In this document: one piece after another, positions 34,570-42,850 of the stretch
Position numbering within the stretch: position 1 is the stretch's first letter
How the letters are laid out: each line of letters opens with the position of its first letter
The notes under the pieces: generated by a model
Told to the model about the DNA's origin: nothing
What the model saw: the letters and a program-made list of their open reading frames with translations, nothing else
Database searches by the model: none
Translations under genes and position numbers: made by a program
DNA from: Candidatus Roseilinea sp. NK_OTU-006
GTDB taxonomy: Bacteria; Chloroflexota; Anaerolineae; J036; Brachytrichaceae
DNA: 64,000 nt
Assembly (NCBI RefSeq): GCF_012931985.1
Contig: NZ_JAAFGM010000001.1
Coordinates: 1-64,000, forward strand
Direction: 5' to 3'

Positions 34570-35643
34570 ATGTACCACGCACTGATCATGGCCGGCGGGA
34601 GCGGCACGCGACTTTGGCCGCTCAGCCGCAAAGATCGTCCCAAGCAGTCGCTGGCGCTCGTCGAAGGACGGACGATGTTTCAAGTGACTGCCTATCGGTT
34701 GCAGCCGCTGATCCCGCTGGAGCGTGTGCACGTCGTGACCAGCGCCCAGATGGCTGCGATCTTCAAGGAGCAAGTGCCGGGCATCCCGGATGATAACTAC
34801 ATCATTGAGCCCAGCGCAAAGGATAACGGCCCGGCCGTGGGTCTGGCGCTCACACACATCGCGCACGCCGACCCGGATGCCACCGTCGCAATCCTGACCG
34901 CCGACCATCATATCGGCAAGACGGCGGAATTTCACAGGGCGCTCCAAGCGGCTTATGAGGTGGCCCAGGATAACTACATCGTCACCCTCGGCATCATGCC
35001 GACGTATCCTGCGACCAGCTTCGGTTACATCGAGCGCGGTGACGCGCTGGGCGCGCGATACGGCCTCGACGTCTTTCGCGCGCGCCGCTTTACTGAGAAG
35101 CCGAAACAAGAGGTGGCAGAGGCCTATTTAGCCGATGGATGCCACTTCTGGAACAGCGGCATGTTCATCATGCGGTGCCGGATTGGTCTGCGCGAGTTTC
35201 AACGCCAGCAACCGGAGTTTGCCGCGGCCCTGGCTCAGCTTGGAATAGCGATCGGCAGCCCCGCCTATGACGACGCGCTGCGGGCGGCCTGGGATGTTGC
35301 GCCGAAGAAGTCCATCGACTATGCCATCATGGAAGGTGCCGAATGCGTCGCCGTCATCCCCGTAGATCTGGATTGGAGCGACATCGGCAGTTGGGCGTCG
35401 TTGCTGGACATTCTGCCGAAAGATGCGCACGGCAACGCTTTTTTCGGCGACCAGGTTCTGGCGATCGAGACCCGCAATACCCTCGTGCGCACCGATGATC
35501 GCTTTGTCGCCATCATGGGCATCCAGGACGTCGTCGTCGTGGATACGCCTGATGTGTTGCTGGTATGCTCACTGGACCGCGTATCCGATCTTAAGCAAAT
35601 CGTAGAGCGGCTGCGCCAGGATCGGCGCGATGATTTGCTTTGA
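34570..35643 (+). CDS. manC: Mannose-1-phosphate guanylyltransferase
   Basis: A 357-residue nucleotidyltransferase with MAGGSGTRLWPLSRKDRPKQ at the start, FTEKP in the middle and a C-terminal NTLV/D beta region (QDVVVVDTPDVLLVC). It makes GDP-mannose for the surface glycan. There is no fused isomerase domain, so it is the single-function type. ATG 34570 puts the nucleotide loop at the N-terminus as in the family; the upstream GTG at 34519 would add 17 residues without homology. Confidence 0.93.
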   Translation: MYHALIMAGGSGTRLWPLSRKDRPKQSLALVEGRTMFQVTAYRLQPLIPLERVHVVTSAQMAAIFKEQVPGIPDDNYIIEPSAKDNGPAVGLALTHIAHADPDATVAILTADHHIGKTAEFHRALQAAYEVAQDNYIVTLGIMPTYPATSFGYIERGDALGARYGLDVFRARRFTEKPKQEVAEAYLADGCHFWNSGMFIMRCRIGLREFQRQQPEFAAALAQLGIAIGSPAYDDALRAAWDVAPKKSIDYAIMEGAECVAVIPVDLDWSDIGSWASLLDILPKDAHGNAFFGDQVLAIETRNTLVRTDDRFVAIMGIQDVVVVDTPDVLLVCSLDRVSDLKQIVERLRQDRRDDLL

Positions 35644-36328
35644 ACTCATGATAGCCGAATACGCTCGAATCCTGTTGCGGCGTTGGTGGTTGGCGCTCTT
35701 GCCGGCAGCGCTGATCGCAGCGGTCACCCTGCTGACGACGCGGCCGGCGCCGCCGACCTACGTAGTGACGATGTCTTTCGCAGTCGGCCTGCCGCCGGAG
35801 CCGTTGCGCGAACAGGCCTACAACTACGACCGCCATTACAACTGGTTGGCGTCGGAATACGTCACCCAGGGCTTCTCATTGATCATCGGCAAGGGCGCCT
35901 TCGCCGACAACGTCGCCAAACGGCTAGCGCGCCGCGGCATATCGCTGCCTGCGCCGCTCGCAGGCGCGATTCGTTCCGAGTATCGCTCCAGCGTGCTGGT
36001 CGTCTACGTGTCCTGGCCTGATCCTGAGCAGGCGGTGCAGATCGCCCAGGCCGTGGTGGACGAACTGGACGAGAACTACGAAGCCTACTGGCCGCAATTG
36101 AAGGGAGCCGGCGCCTCACCGGTGCGGCTGATGGATCCGATCGCCCCTGTGCCGACTGCAGCGCCCCTGCGCGACCGCTTTGATTTGCCAGTGCGCCTCG
36201 CGCTCGGCTTGCTCGCCGGTATGGCGCTAGTTCTATTGTGGCATTATTTTGACCCAGTGATCAGGGAGCGCCGCGAAATTGAGCGCATGGGTCTGAACGT
36301 CATCGGCGAAATCCCTGAGCGGTTCTAG
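35630..36328 (+). CDS. Wzz-like chain-length/polysaccharide co-polymerase protein
   Basis: A 232-residue membrane protein with a transmembrane helix near residues 18-36 and another near 190-212. An extracytoplasmic coiled region between them ends in a proline-rich PVRLMDPIAPVP segment of the Wzz type. It probably sets the chain length of exported glycan together with the following gene. The start at 35630 overlaps the upstream gene by 14 bases and has AGGA before it; ATG 35648 is an alternative. Confidence 0.75.
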   Translation: MICFELMIAEYARILLRRWWLALLPAALIAAVTLLTTRPAPPTYVVTMSFAVGLPPEPLREQAYNYDRHYNWLASEYVTQGFSLIIGKGAFADNVAKRLARRGISLPAPLAGAIRSEYRSSVLVVYVSWPDPEQAVQIAQAVVDELDENYEAYWPQLKGAGASPVRLMDPIAPVPTAAPLRDRFDLPVRLALGLLAGMALVLLWHYFDPVIRERREIERMGLNVIGEIPERF

Positions 36329-36344
36329 AACTGGCTTGCAAAAG

Positions 36345-36995
36345 ATGGAGCTACAAGATTACGTTCAAATCGTTAAACGACGCTGGTGGATCGTCGTGCT
36401 GACGGCGCTGATTGCGGCGGCCGGCGCGTTTGTCTTCAGCCGGCTGCAGACGCCCATCTACAAATCGTCCATGAAGCTGACGATACAGCCGGCGCGCACC
36501 GATTTCGGCCAAACCCAGGCCGCCAAGCAGTTGCTATCCTCCTACATTAGCATCATTCGCACCGAGCGCAACGCGGCGGAAGTCGGCAAGCGCCTGCAGT
36601 TAGATTACTCGCCTGCCTACATCTACGGTCAGACGCGCATGGCCGACGATGCTGCCAGCTATGGGGTGGAGATCGAAGTGCGCGATTACGACGGCGAAAC
36701 GGCTAATCGCATTGCGCGCGAGTGGGCGCAGTTGTTCGTTGAGTTTCGCAACCGCGACAACGCCAAGCAGCGGCGCGAAGATCGCGTCGAAGCGATCTTG
36801 GGTGATGACCCGCGCTACGTGCAGGATTACCCACGCACCGGCGTGAATACTGCAGCGGGCTTGCTCCTGGGTCTGGCGGCCGGTGCGGGGATCGTGGCGT
36901 TGCTCGAATGGCAACAGTCCGCGCTGCTCCGCGCGCCCAGGGATGTCGAACGCCGTCTGTCGCTGCCCGTCGTCGGCGACATCCCGGCTCATTAA
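36345..36995 (+). CDS. Wzz/CapA-like polysaccharide co-polymerase
   Basis: A 216-residue protein starting MELQDYVQIVKRRWWIVVLT, the classic Wzz N-terminus. It has a membrane helix at about 16-33, a periplasmic part and a second helix near 170-188. The tail LPVVGDIPAH is typical of activator proteins that contact the CpsD-type kinase encoded next. It forms a pair with the 35630 product. Confidence 0.85.
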   Translation: MELQDYVQIVKRRWWIVVLTALIAAAGAFVFSRLQTPIYKSSMKLTIQPARTDFGQTQAAKQLLSSYISIIRTERNAAEVGKRLQLDYSPAYIYGQTRMADDAASYGVEIEVRDYDGETANRIAREWAQLFVEFRNRDNAKQRREDRVEAILGDDPRYVQDYPRTGVNTAAGLLLGLAAGAGIVALLEWQQSALLRAPRDVERRLSLPVVGDIPAH

Positions 36996-37002
36996 TTCCG
37001 CT

Positions 37003-37629
37003 ATGAATCTCATTACGCTCACCGAACCGAAATCCCCTGCCGCCGAGGCATACCGCACGCTGCGCACGAATCTGTACTTCGCGATGCTAGATGCGCCTAT
37101 CCGGACGTTGCTCGTCGCCTCACCGGATTCCGGCCCGGATGCGGCGGTGGTGCTGGCAAACCTGAGCGTCACATTAGCGCAAGCCGGAAGGCGCACCATC
37201 GCCGTAGATGCCAATCTGCGCGAACCGGCATTACACCTCGCCTTTGGTGTGCCAAACACAACCGGTTTGGCCGATTGGCTCGAAGGCGGCGCGGATGAGC
37301 TGGGCGAGCCGCCGTTGCGCGCAACGGCGCTGTCCAACCTCAGCCTGTTGACCAGTGGGACGTTGCCGGCTATTCCTGCCGATCTGATTAGCTCGGATCG
37401 CTTGACCTGCGCCATCGAGCGACTGGCGGCCATGGCCGACCTGGTCTTGTTCAACGTGCCGCCGTTCGGCCGGGTCAGCGATGCCGCTGTGCTGGCTTCT
37501 CGCGTTGATGCCGTGTTGCTCGTCATCGAAGCCGGCAAGACGCGGCTTGATCGCGCGCAGCAAGCAAAAGATATCCTCGCTCGTGCGCATGCACGGGTGA
37601 TCGGCGCCGTCATGCTGGGGGCGAAGTGA
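37003..37629 (+). CDS. CpsD/CapB-like protein lacking the P-loop
   Basis: A 208-residue protein of the bacterial tyrosine-kinase/ParA-like fold. The start EPKSPAAEAYRTLRTNLYF and the Walker A' motif AVDANLREPALH (67-78) are normal. The Walker A position reads SPDSGPDAAVV (40-50) instead of a GEGKS/T loop, so ATP binding as in CpsD is unlikely. The tyrosine-rich tail of active kinases is also missing. It may be a non-catalytic regulator of the Wzz pair just upstream. Confidence 0.8.
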   Translation: MNLITLTEPKSPAAEAYRTLRTNLYFAMLDAPIRTLLVASPDSGPDAAVVLANLSVTLAQAGRRTIAVDANLREPALHLAFGVPNTTGLADWLEGGADELGEPPLRATALSNLSLLTSGTLPAIPADLISSDRLTCAIERLAAMADLVLFNVPPFGRVSDAAVLASRVDAVLLVIEAGKTRLDRAQQAKDILARAHARVIGAVMLGAK

Positions 37630-37715
37630 CGCTGCGGCGCGCAGCGCATGTGCTGGGCGCATTGCCGGCGATAGACCTGCGCAACCTATCGAGCGATGCG
37701 TGATTGCGCGTCGGG

Positions 37716-37721
37716 TATAAT
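37716..37721 (+). promoter_or_regulatory. Consensus -10 box before the 527-residue gene
   Basis: A perfect TATAAT lies 14 bases before the GTG at 37736. I see no good -35 box. Transcription would start near 37728, leaving almost no leader. Confidence 0.5.
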
Positions 37722-37735
37722 CGCGCCGCTAATTT

Positions 37736-39319
37736 GTGGAGAAGGTCCTCGATCGCGTGATACATCGCCCAACCCAAACCGCAGATTACTGGTCCGCCCT
37801 CACCATTACTGCGGACGATGCCGATTTTCTTTACGGTTTTATCCTCGAGGCCGGCAAGCCTCAGCGCCTTGCTGATTTGGCGCGGGCGCTGATCGGCTAT
37901 CGCGTTAACCAAGAGAATGCTGCGCTGCGCCGCCAGTGGTCTGATCACACTGTCTACCAACCGAAGAAGCGTTATGCGGTTGGGGACAGGCTAGTCTTCC
38001 CTGCGCTGAAGTTCGCTTCCGGCCAAGTGGTTGAGGTGCGCCCTGGCAACAACCCCGACTTGGGTGAATTCGAGGTCATCGCCGTGCAGTTCGACGATGG
38101 ACGTCGCCGAGAATTTGCGGCCAACTACCATCGCTCGCATCGTCTGAACGATGAAGACGCGACGGCGCAATTCGATACGGCATCGCTTCAATCACCTGAG
38201 GCGTTGTATGAGGCGTACGGCCAACACGTGGTTGCTGTGCTGGAAAAAGCGCTCGAGAGCAACCGCGAATTCATTCGCATCGGTGATGAATGGTTCCTGC
38301 GCGCCCTGATGACCGAAGTGAACATCGGTCATCTGAACTTGGCAGAAGCGGTGCTCGATATGGCGAACGGTGGCCCGCTGACGACGGACGTGATCTTGCG
38401 CGATTTGGGGTTGCCACCCGATGTGGGCACACACGTGCAGGAAGTCTCGCTGAACAACGCACTGGCTGCGGATCCGCGCTTCGACGAAGTCAGCTTGAAC
38501 GACACACCGGCCTGGTTCCTTCGGCGATTGGAGCCGGCGGAGGCGCGAGAGATGCCGGAAGTGTTGCGCGCCGAACGACCGTCGGGGCGCGTCGCGCTAA
38601 GTCCTGAGCTGGTCGCGTTGGCCTATGAGCTGGACGATGAGTTGGAGTTCGACGAAACGGCCCCGGTGTCGCCGGCGCAAAGCGCCACGCTTATCCTAAC
38701 CTATCCGCATCGCCGCGCCGGCACGCTGGGATGGTCGCGCGCTGCAGCGTCTGTTTTGCCCCAATCGCGCAAGCCGCGCATCCCGATGCGCTTCAAAGAC
38801 CGTGTGACGCAGAAAGAGATGACCGTCTGGTTGGTGCGCGAAGGGCGCTACATTTGGGGGCTGGGGGATTGGTTCAAGGCCAATGACCTCCCCGCCGGCG
38901 CTTATATCCAACTGACGCGCAGCGACGCCGAAAACATCGTGTGGATAGACTATCGCCGACGAAGGCCCAAGCGGGAGTGGGTGCATGTGGCCAGCGCGCG
39001 CGATGGCCGGCTGTGCCTAGAGACGGCGCAGCGCGCGGTAGCATGCGAAGTCGACGAGCTGATGTCCGTGTTCGTGGATGATCCGCGCGCGCTGGATGCG
39101 TTGCGCGCCGAGCGCCGGCGCGACACCATGCAAGCGGTGCGCGAGGCCTTTCCCGAGATTGCTAAGCTGAGCCCCCAGGGCAACGTTCACGCCCGGACGC
39201 TTTACGCGGTGGTGAACACAATCACGCGCAGCGCGCCCACCGATGTGTTTGCCGCACTGACGGCAAGTGGCGCGTATGTGTCGGTGGGAGACAACTACTG
39301 GCATCTGGGTGAGCGTTGA
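37736..39319 (+). CDS. Large soluble protein of unknown function
   Basis: A 527-residue soluble protein that I do not recognise. Residues 75-130 look like a small beta-barrel (RYAVGDRLVFPALKFASGQV), and residues 165-260 look like a winged-helix pair. Residues 320-450 form a strand-rich second domain with many aromatics. The start is GTG 37736, or GTG 37757. It is followed by a 138-residue gene and a tRNA. A nucleic-acid-binding role is possible from the winged-helix look, but that is a guess. Confidence 0.6.
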   Translation: MEKVLDRVIHRPTQTADYWSALTITADDADFLYGFILEAGKPQRLADLARALIGYRVNQENAALRRQWSDHTVYQPKKRYAVGDRLVFPALKFASGQVVEVRPGNNPDLGEFEVIAVQFDDGRRREFAANYHRSHRLNDEDATAQFDTASLQSPEALYEAYGQHVVAVLEKALESNREFIRIGDEWFLRALMTEVNIGHLNLAEAVLDMANGGPLTTDVILRDLGLPPDVGTHVQEVSLNNALAADPRFDEVSLNDTPAWFLRRLEPAEAREMPEVLRAERPSGRVALSPELVALAYELDDELEFDETAPVSPAQSATLILTYPHRRAGTLGWSRAAASVLPQSRKPRIPMRFKDRVTQKEMTVWLVREGRYIWGLGDWFKANDLPAGAYIQLTRSDAENIVWIDYRRRRPKREWVHVASARDGRLCLETAQRAVACEVDELMSVFVDDPRALDALRAERRRDTMQAVREAFPEIAKLSPQGNVHARTLYAVVNTITRSAPTDVFAALTASGAYVSVGDNYWHLGER

Positions 39320-39336
39320 AACATACGAGCGACGCG

Positions 39337-39753
39337 ATGAAGCTTTTGCGACCAACCGAAAACACGCCGTTTCACATTGACTATTCCTGGTTTGAAAAGA
39401 ACGGCCAGGATGTCAATGTGTTGATCTACAAATGTCTGACGCCTGAGCAACAGGAACGGCTGGCTGGTTTGCCGACCGATGAGGCGCTTGACTTTGTGGA
39501 TGAAGCGACCGGCGAAGTGCGGCGCGTGACGCGCGCAATGCAGATGATTCGCGCCGAGCGCGCCAACGATGCGACGTTCATCAGCCCCCGTTTGCCTTTG
39601 GCCGAATCTGTCTTCCGCGTCTTCTTGCTCAACGATAATCAGCCGCTGACGCCGGTTGAACTGGCCGCGCGCATCGGGCGCAAGCCTTCTGAGATCCTTG
39701 CTCAGCTTGGCGGTCGCACTGTTTATAATGGCGTACGGCCGATTATGAACTAG
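39337..39753 (+). CDS. Small protein of unknown function
   Basis: A 138-residue soluble protein. The first 90 residues are mixed helix and strand, and the end (PLTPVELAARIGRKPSEILAQLGG) resembles a short helix-turn-helix. It is cotranscribed with the 37736 gene, and the two probably act together. The stop codon TAG ends at 39753, which is also base 1 of the tRNA that follows, so the gene and the tRNA share one base. Confidence 0.6.
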   Translation: MKLLRPTENTPFHIDYSWFEKNGQDVNVLIYKCLTPEQQERLAGLPTDEALDFVDEATGEVRRVTRAMQMIRAERANDATFISPRLPLAESVFRVFLLNDNQPLTPVELAARIGRKPSEILAQLGGRTVYNGVRPIMN

Positions 39754-39826
39754 CCCCCGTAGCTCAATTGGATAGAGCAGGGCACTTCTAATGCCGAGGT
39801 TGTGAGTTCGAATCTCGCCGGGGGCG
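39753..39826 (+). tRNA. tRNA-Arg (anticodon TCT)
   Basis: The cloverleaf is clear: acceptor GCCCCCG/CGGGGGC (39753-39759 and 39819-39825), D stem GCTC/GAGC, anticodon loop CTTCTAA with TCT at 39787-39789, and T arm GTGAG-TTCGAAT-CTCGC. It reads AGA. The outermost anticodon-stem pair is G-G. CCA is not encoded. Confidence 0.93.
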
Positions 39827-39870
39827 CTTCGGGCTGTCCTCTGGGTTCGCTCCCCCTTCTTAGTCTTGCC

Positions 39871-40143
39871 TGTCCCATCGCCAAAAACCAAATCGTTGGG
39901 CCGCTGTGGACTGTCCAAGTTGTGCGCGGCGTCGGCGAAGCGATGCAGCCACTCTTCCCCTAAGCCAGGGGGCTTGCCTGGGCCGAGGTCGAGGCCGCCG
40001 TCGCCGCCGACGACCTGCTGCGCGCGCATTTGTTGCGCGTGGATGTGCGGATCGAGCGGACGCGCCCGCTGCTCGGTCGCCAGTTGACCTGCATGGAGCG
40101 CGTCCGCTTCCTCAACGAGGCGCGCCGGTGTCCTGCGTCGTAG
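39871..40143 (+). pseudogene. Probable gene remnant after the tRNA
   Basis: One reading frame has coding-like composition on both sides of a single TAA at 39961-39963. Before it are residues such as VGPLWTVQVVRGVGEAMQPLF, and after it WAEVEAAVAADDLLRAHLLR, RPLLGRQLTCMERVRFLNEARR and a final stop at 40141. No start or recognised family is visible. Apart from this, the 377-base gap between the tRNA and the 40204 gene shows nothing. Confidence 0.35.
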
Positions 40144-40203
40144 GTCGGGTTAAAGTCGCCCGCTATTGTGCTGGCAGCGGTGCCGATGAGCCGGCGTAAG
40201 GCC

Positions 40204-41112
40204 CTATTGCTTCTTCATATACTTGCGCAGCGTCTTGATGGACTCGGCGACCAACCAGGAGTAGAACTCTTCGCTGAGCACACCGCTGCCGTGATCTTCG
40301 ATGAACTTGAGTTGCTCTGGCGTGAGTGTCTTGTCGGCAGCGGCCAGCGCGTTCTTGTAGGGGTTGGCCGGCGTGCGGTCAATCGGCGGCACGAACTCCA
40401 CCGTGAGTGAGCCTTTGTAGCCGATCTTCTCCAGCGTCTTGAACAGTTTGCGCCAGTTCAGCATACCCATGCCGCAGGCCATGCGGTTGTTGTCGGCCAC
40501 GTGTAGGTCGTAGAGCTTCTTTCCGGCGTTCTCGATGGCCTTGAACATATCGGCCTCTTCCTGGTTCATGTGATACACGTCCAGGCACACGCCGACATCC
40601 GGGGCGACGGCCTTGGCGAGCAGCAATGCCTGATCGTGGCGATTGAGGAAGTTCGTCTCGAAGCGGTTGAGCGGCTCGATGGCGATCTTCACGCCGAGTG
40701 CTTTGGCGTGGGCGTACACCTCCTTCAAGCCTTCGATGGCCCATTGCCATTCTTCCTCCGGCGAGGCCATGGGCTTCACCTTGCCGACCTCGCTGGGCAC
40801 GATGGACATGACGCGCCCGCCCAGCTCGTCCACCATGGTGACGCATTTCTTCAGGTAATCCACCGAGCTGGCGCGCACGGCGGGGTCGGCGTGGATCAAG
40901 TCGCGGCCCGCGAACATCAGGCTGATCGAGCCGTAGCACTTGATCTTGGTCTCCTTCAGCATCTTGCGCACGGCAGCCGTGCCGGGCGCGCCGGGCGCGA
41001 GTTCGACGCTGTCGTAGCTGATCTCGATGGCATCGTAGCCGTACTTGGCCAGCCGGCGAATGGTGAGTTCCACGGGCTCCGCCCGCATCCAGTTGTGCAT
41101 TGAAATAAGCAT
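40204..41112 (-). CDS. Sugar phosphate isomerase/epimerase (xylose-isomerase-like TIM barrel)
   Basis: A 302-residue TIM barrel of the AP-endonuclease-2/tagatose-epimerase superfamily. Metal and acid residues are seen in IAIEPLNRFETNF, VCLDVYHMN, LHVADNN and LTVEFVPP. Such enzymes move the carbonyl or invert C3 of a free or phosphorylated ketose. It is the last gene of a minus-strand set that diverges from the SorC regulator. Confidence 0.88.
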   Translation of the reverse strand: MLISMHNWMRAEPVELTIRRLAKYGYDAIEISYDSVELAPGAPGTAAVRKMLKETKIKCYGSISLMFAGRDLIHADPAVRASSVDYLKKCVTMVDELGGRVMSIVPSEVGKVKPMASPEEEWQWAIEGLKEVYAHAKALGVKIAIEPLNRFETNFLNRHDQALLLAKAVAPDVGVCLDVYHMNQEEADMFKAIENAGKKLYDLHVADNNRMACGMGMLNWRKLFKTLEKIGYKGSLTVEFVPPIDRTPANPYKNALAAADKTLTPEQLKFIEDHGSGVLSEEFYSWLVAESIKTLRKYMKKQ

Positions 41113-41264
41113 GGTCTTGTATCCTCCGGTTTGATAGATTGTTGCGTTTCCGCATCGCGTATGGCGTTATCGCGAGCTCGATGTCTGGCGTCCCTGCGCG
41201 GCTCATCACGCGCCAATTGGTACACGACACCAGAACGCAGACAACACTCAAGACGCGACGCGGT

Positions 41265-42200
41265 TCATCCTGAATACAGGCTGCGTGGATCGGGCGGTTC
41301 GTCCCGCAGCACGGCCAGCACATTGCGCGCGCAAAATAGGCACACCTCGCGATAGGTGCGGTCGGTCAATCCGGCCACGTGTGGCGTGAGCGTGACCCGT
41401 TCACAGCGCAGCAGCGGGTCGTCGGGCGACGGCGGTTGCTGCGCCAGCACATCCGCAGCAAACGCGCCGAGCCGGCCGACGCACAGCGCCTCGGTCAGCG
41501 CGCGTTGGTCAATCAACGCGCCGCGCGCGGTGTTGACCAGGATCGCGCCGGGCTTCATCAACGCCAGCTCCCGCGCCCCGATCAAGCCTTGCGTCTCCTC
41601 GCTCAGCGCGATGTGAAGGCTGATCACGTCGGCTTCGCGCAGCAAATCGTCCAAGGCGCGATAGGCGAAGCGCGCGTCACGCGTCCGGCGGCTCCAATAG
41701 ATCACTTGCATCCCCAACGCCTGCCCGATTTGCGCCACGCGCGCGCCGATGCTGCCCAGCCCGATCACGCCCAGCGTTTTGCCGTTCAACTCGACACCTT
41801 CGTAGCCATTGCGCACGCTCCAGCAGCCGGCCTTGACCTGTGCGTCCAGAAAAGCCGCTTTGCGCGCTGCCATCATCATGAGCATGACGGTGTGCTCGGC
41901 GGTGGTCTGCGCGTTCAAGCCGGGCGCAAAGATCACGGCGACGCCCAGCTCCTTCGCCGCGCCGAGGTCCACCGTGTCCAAGCCGGCGCCGGCGCGCGAG
42001 ACGGCTTTCAGGCTCGTGCCACACGCCCGCATCAGCGCGCGGGTGATCCGGCCCTTGCCGCGCGTGAGGATGGCTGCCACCCCATCCTGCTGAGCAACCT
42101 GCAGCGCGTGCCCTTCGTCGGCGGCCAGGATCACCCGGTCATGTTGCGCCAGCAGCGCCTCGGCATCGGGGTGGAGCGTCTCCAGGAGTAGGATGGACAT
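41265..42200 (-). CDS. D-2-hydroxyacid dehydrogenase (SerA/GyaR-like)
   Basis: A 311-residue NAD-dependent dehydrogenase. The nucleotide motif is GLGSIGARVA, the substrate arginine is in NTARGALID, and the catalytic histidine is in LTPHVAG. There is no ACT regulatory domain, so a catabolic hydroxyacid or hydroxypyruvate reductase role is more likely than serine synthesis. It lies between the epimerase and VOC genes of the minus-strand operon. Confidence 0.9.
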   Translation of the reverse strand: MSILLLETLHPDAEALLAQHDRVILAADEGHALQVAQQDGVAAILTRGKGRITRALMRACGTSLKAVSRAGAGLDTVDLGAAKELGVAVIFAPGLNAQTTAEHTVMLMMMAARKAAFLDAQVKAGCWSVRNGYEGVELNGKTLGVIGLGSIGARVAQIGQALGMQVIYWSRRTRDARFAYRALDDLLREADVISLHIALSEETQGLIGARELALMKPGAILVNTARGALIDQRALTEALCVGRLGAFAADVLAQQPPSPDDPLLRCERVTLTPHVAGLTDRTYREVCLFCARNVLAVLRDEPPDPRSLYSG

Positions 42201-42227
42201 GCCTGTGCATCAACGGCCGGCGACCGC

Positions 42228-42731
42228 CTAGTTCGCATTCACCTCTTCTGCCTCGGCGAACGTCTTGGCGCGTCGGCGACCGCGCGGGTCATTGCGCCCG
42301 CTGACGAACACGCCGCGCTCCGGCTCGACCTGCGGATCGGCGAACACGTCGGCGTCCACCGGCGTGCCCGGCTTGCACGAGATCTCGATCAGGTTGCCGG
42401 CGGGATCGCGCAGGAACATCTGCATCGCGCCGTCGGGTAACATGCGCGTCTTACCCCAGGGGCCGGTATCAATGACCCCGAGTGCTTTCGCTTTGCGGAA
42501 GATCGGCATGAACTCATCCACCTGCAGGCATACGTGGCCGCGGAAGGAATGCACGTCGTCCCATTCGGTCACATGCAACTGCTGGCGTTCGCCGATTTTG
42601 TAGAACTGCGCCGGGAAGTCGAGCGGCACCATGTTGACCGGCTCCAGCCCGAGCACCTCTTCGTAGAAGGCGCAGGCCTTCTCCAGGTCGTCCACGATGA
42701 CCGTCACATGATGGATTTGTTCGACTTTCAT
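42228..42731 (-). CDS. VOC/glyoxalase-superfamily protein
   Basis: A 167-residue vicinal-oxygen-chelate protein. It starts QIHHVTVIVDDLEKACAFYEE with the first metal histidine, and the closing GNLIEISCKPG carries the metal glutamate. A 40-residue charged tail extends beyond the fold. It may be an epimerase, dioxygenase or lyase; the substrate is unknown. It follows the dehydratase gene across a gap that holds a heptamer array. Confidence 0.85.
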   Translation of the reverse strand: MKVEQIHHVTVIVDDLEKACAFYEEVLGLEPVNMVPLDFPAQFYKIGERQQLHVTEWDDVHSFRGHVCLQVDEFMPIFRKAKALGVIDTGPWGKTRMLPDGAMQMFLRDPAGNLIEISCKPGTPVDADVFADPQVEPERGVFVSGRNDPRGRRRAKTFAEAEEVNAN

Positions 42732-42813
42732 ATCACTCCTGTCGGGTGGTGCGTGTCAGGTATCGTGTCATGAGTTTTTGGTCTTTCAGTTGTAATGCGT
42801 AAGACGTAAAACG

Positions 42814-42848
42814 CAATCTCCAATCTCCAATCTCCAATCTCCAATCTC
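42814..42848 (+). repeat. Heptanucleotide tandem array CAATCTC
   Basis: Five perfect CAATCTC units lie between the 42851 gene and the 42228 gene. The reverse complement GAGATTG is a rotation of GATTGGA, so it is the same heptamer as at 24155-24213 in opposite orientation. Confidence 0.9.
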
Positions 42849-42850
42849 CA

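Noticed and set aside
39295-40029. A 244-residue minus-strand reading frame containing GEIRTHNLGIRS
   Set aside because: It reads through the tRNA-Arg on the opposite strand. This peptide is the well-known spurious translation of antisense tRNA.
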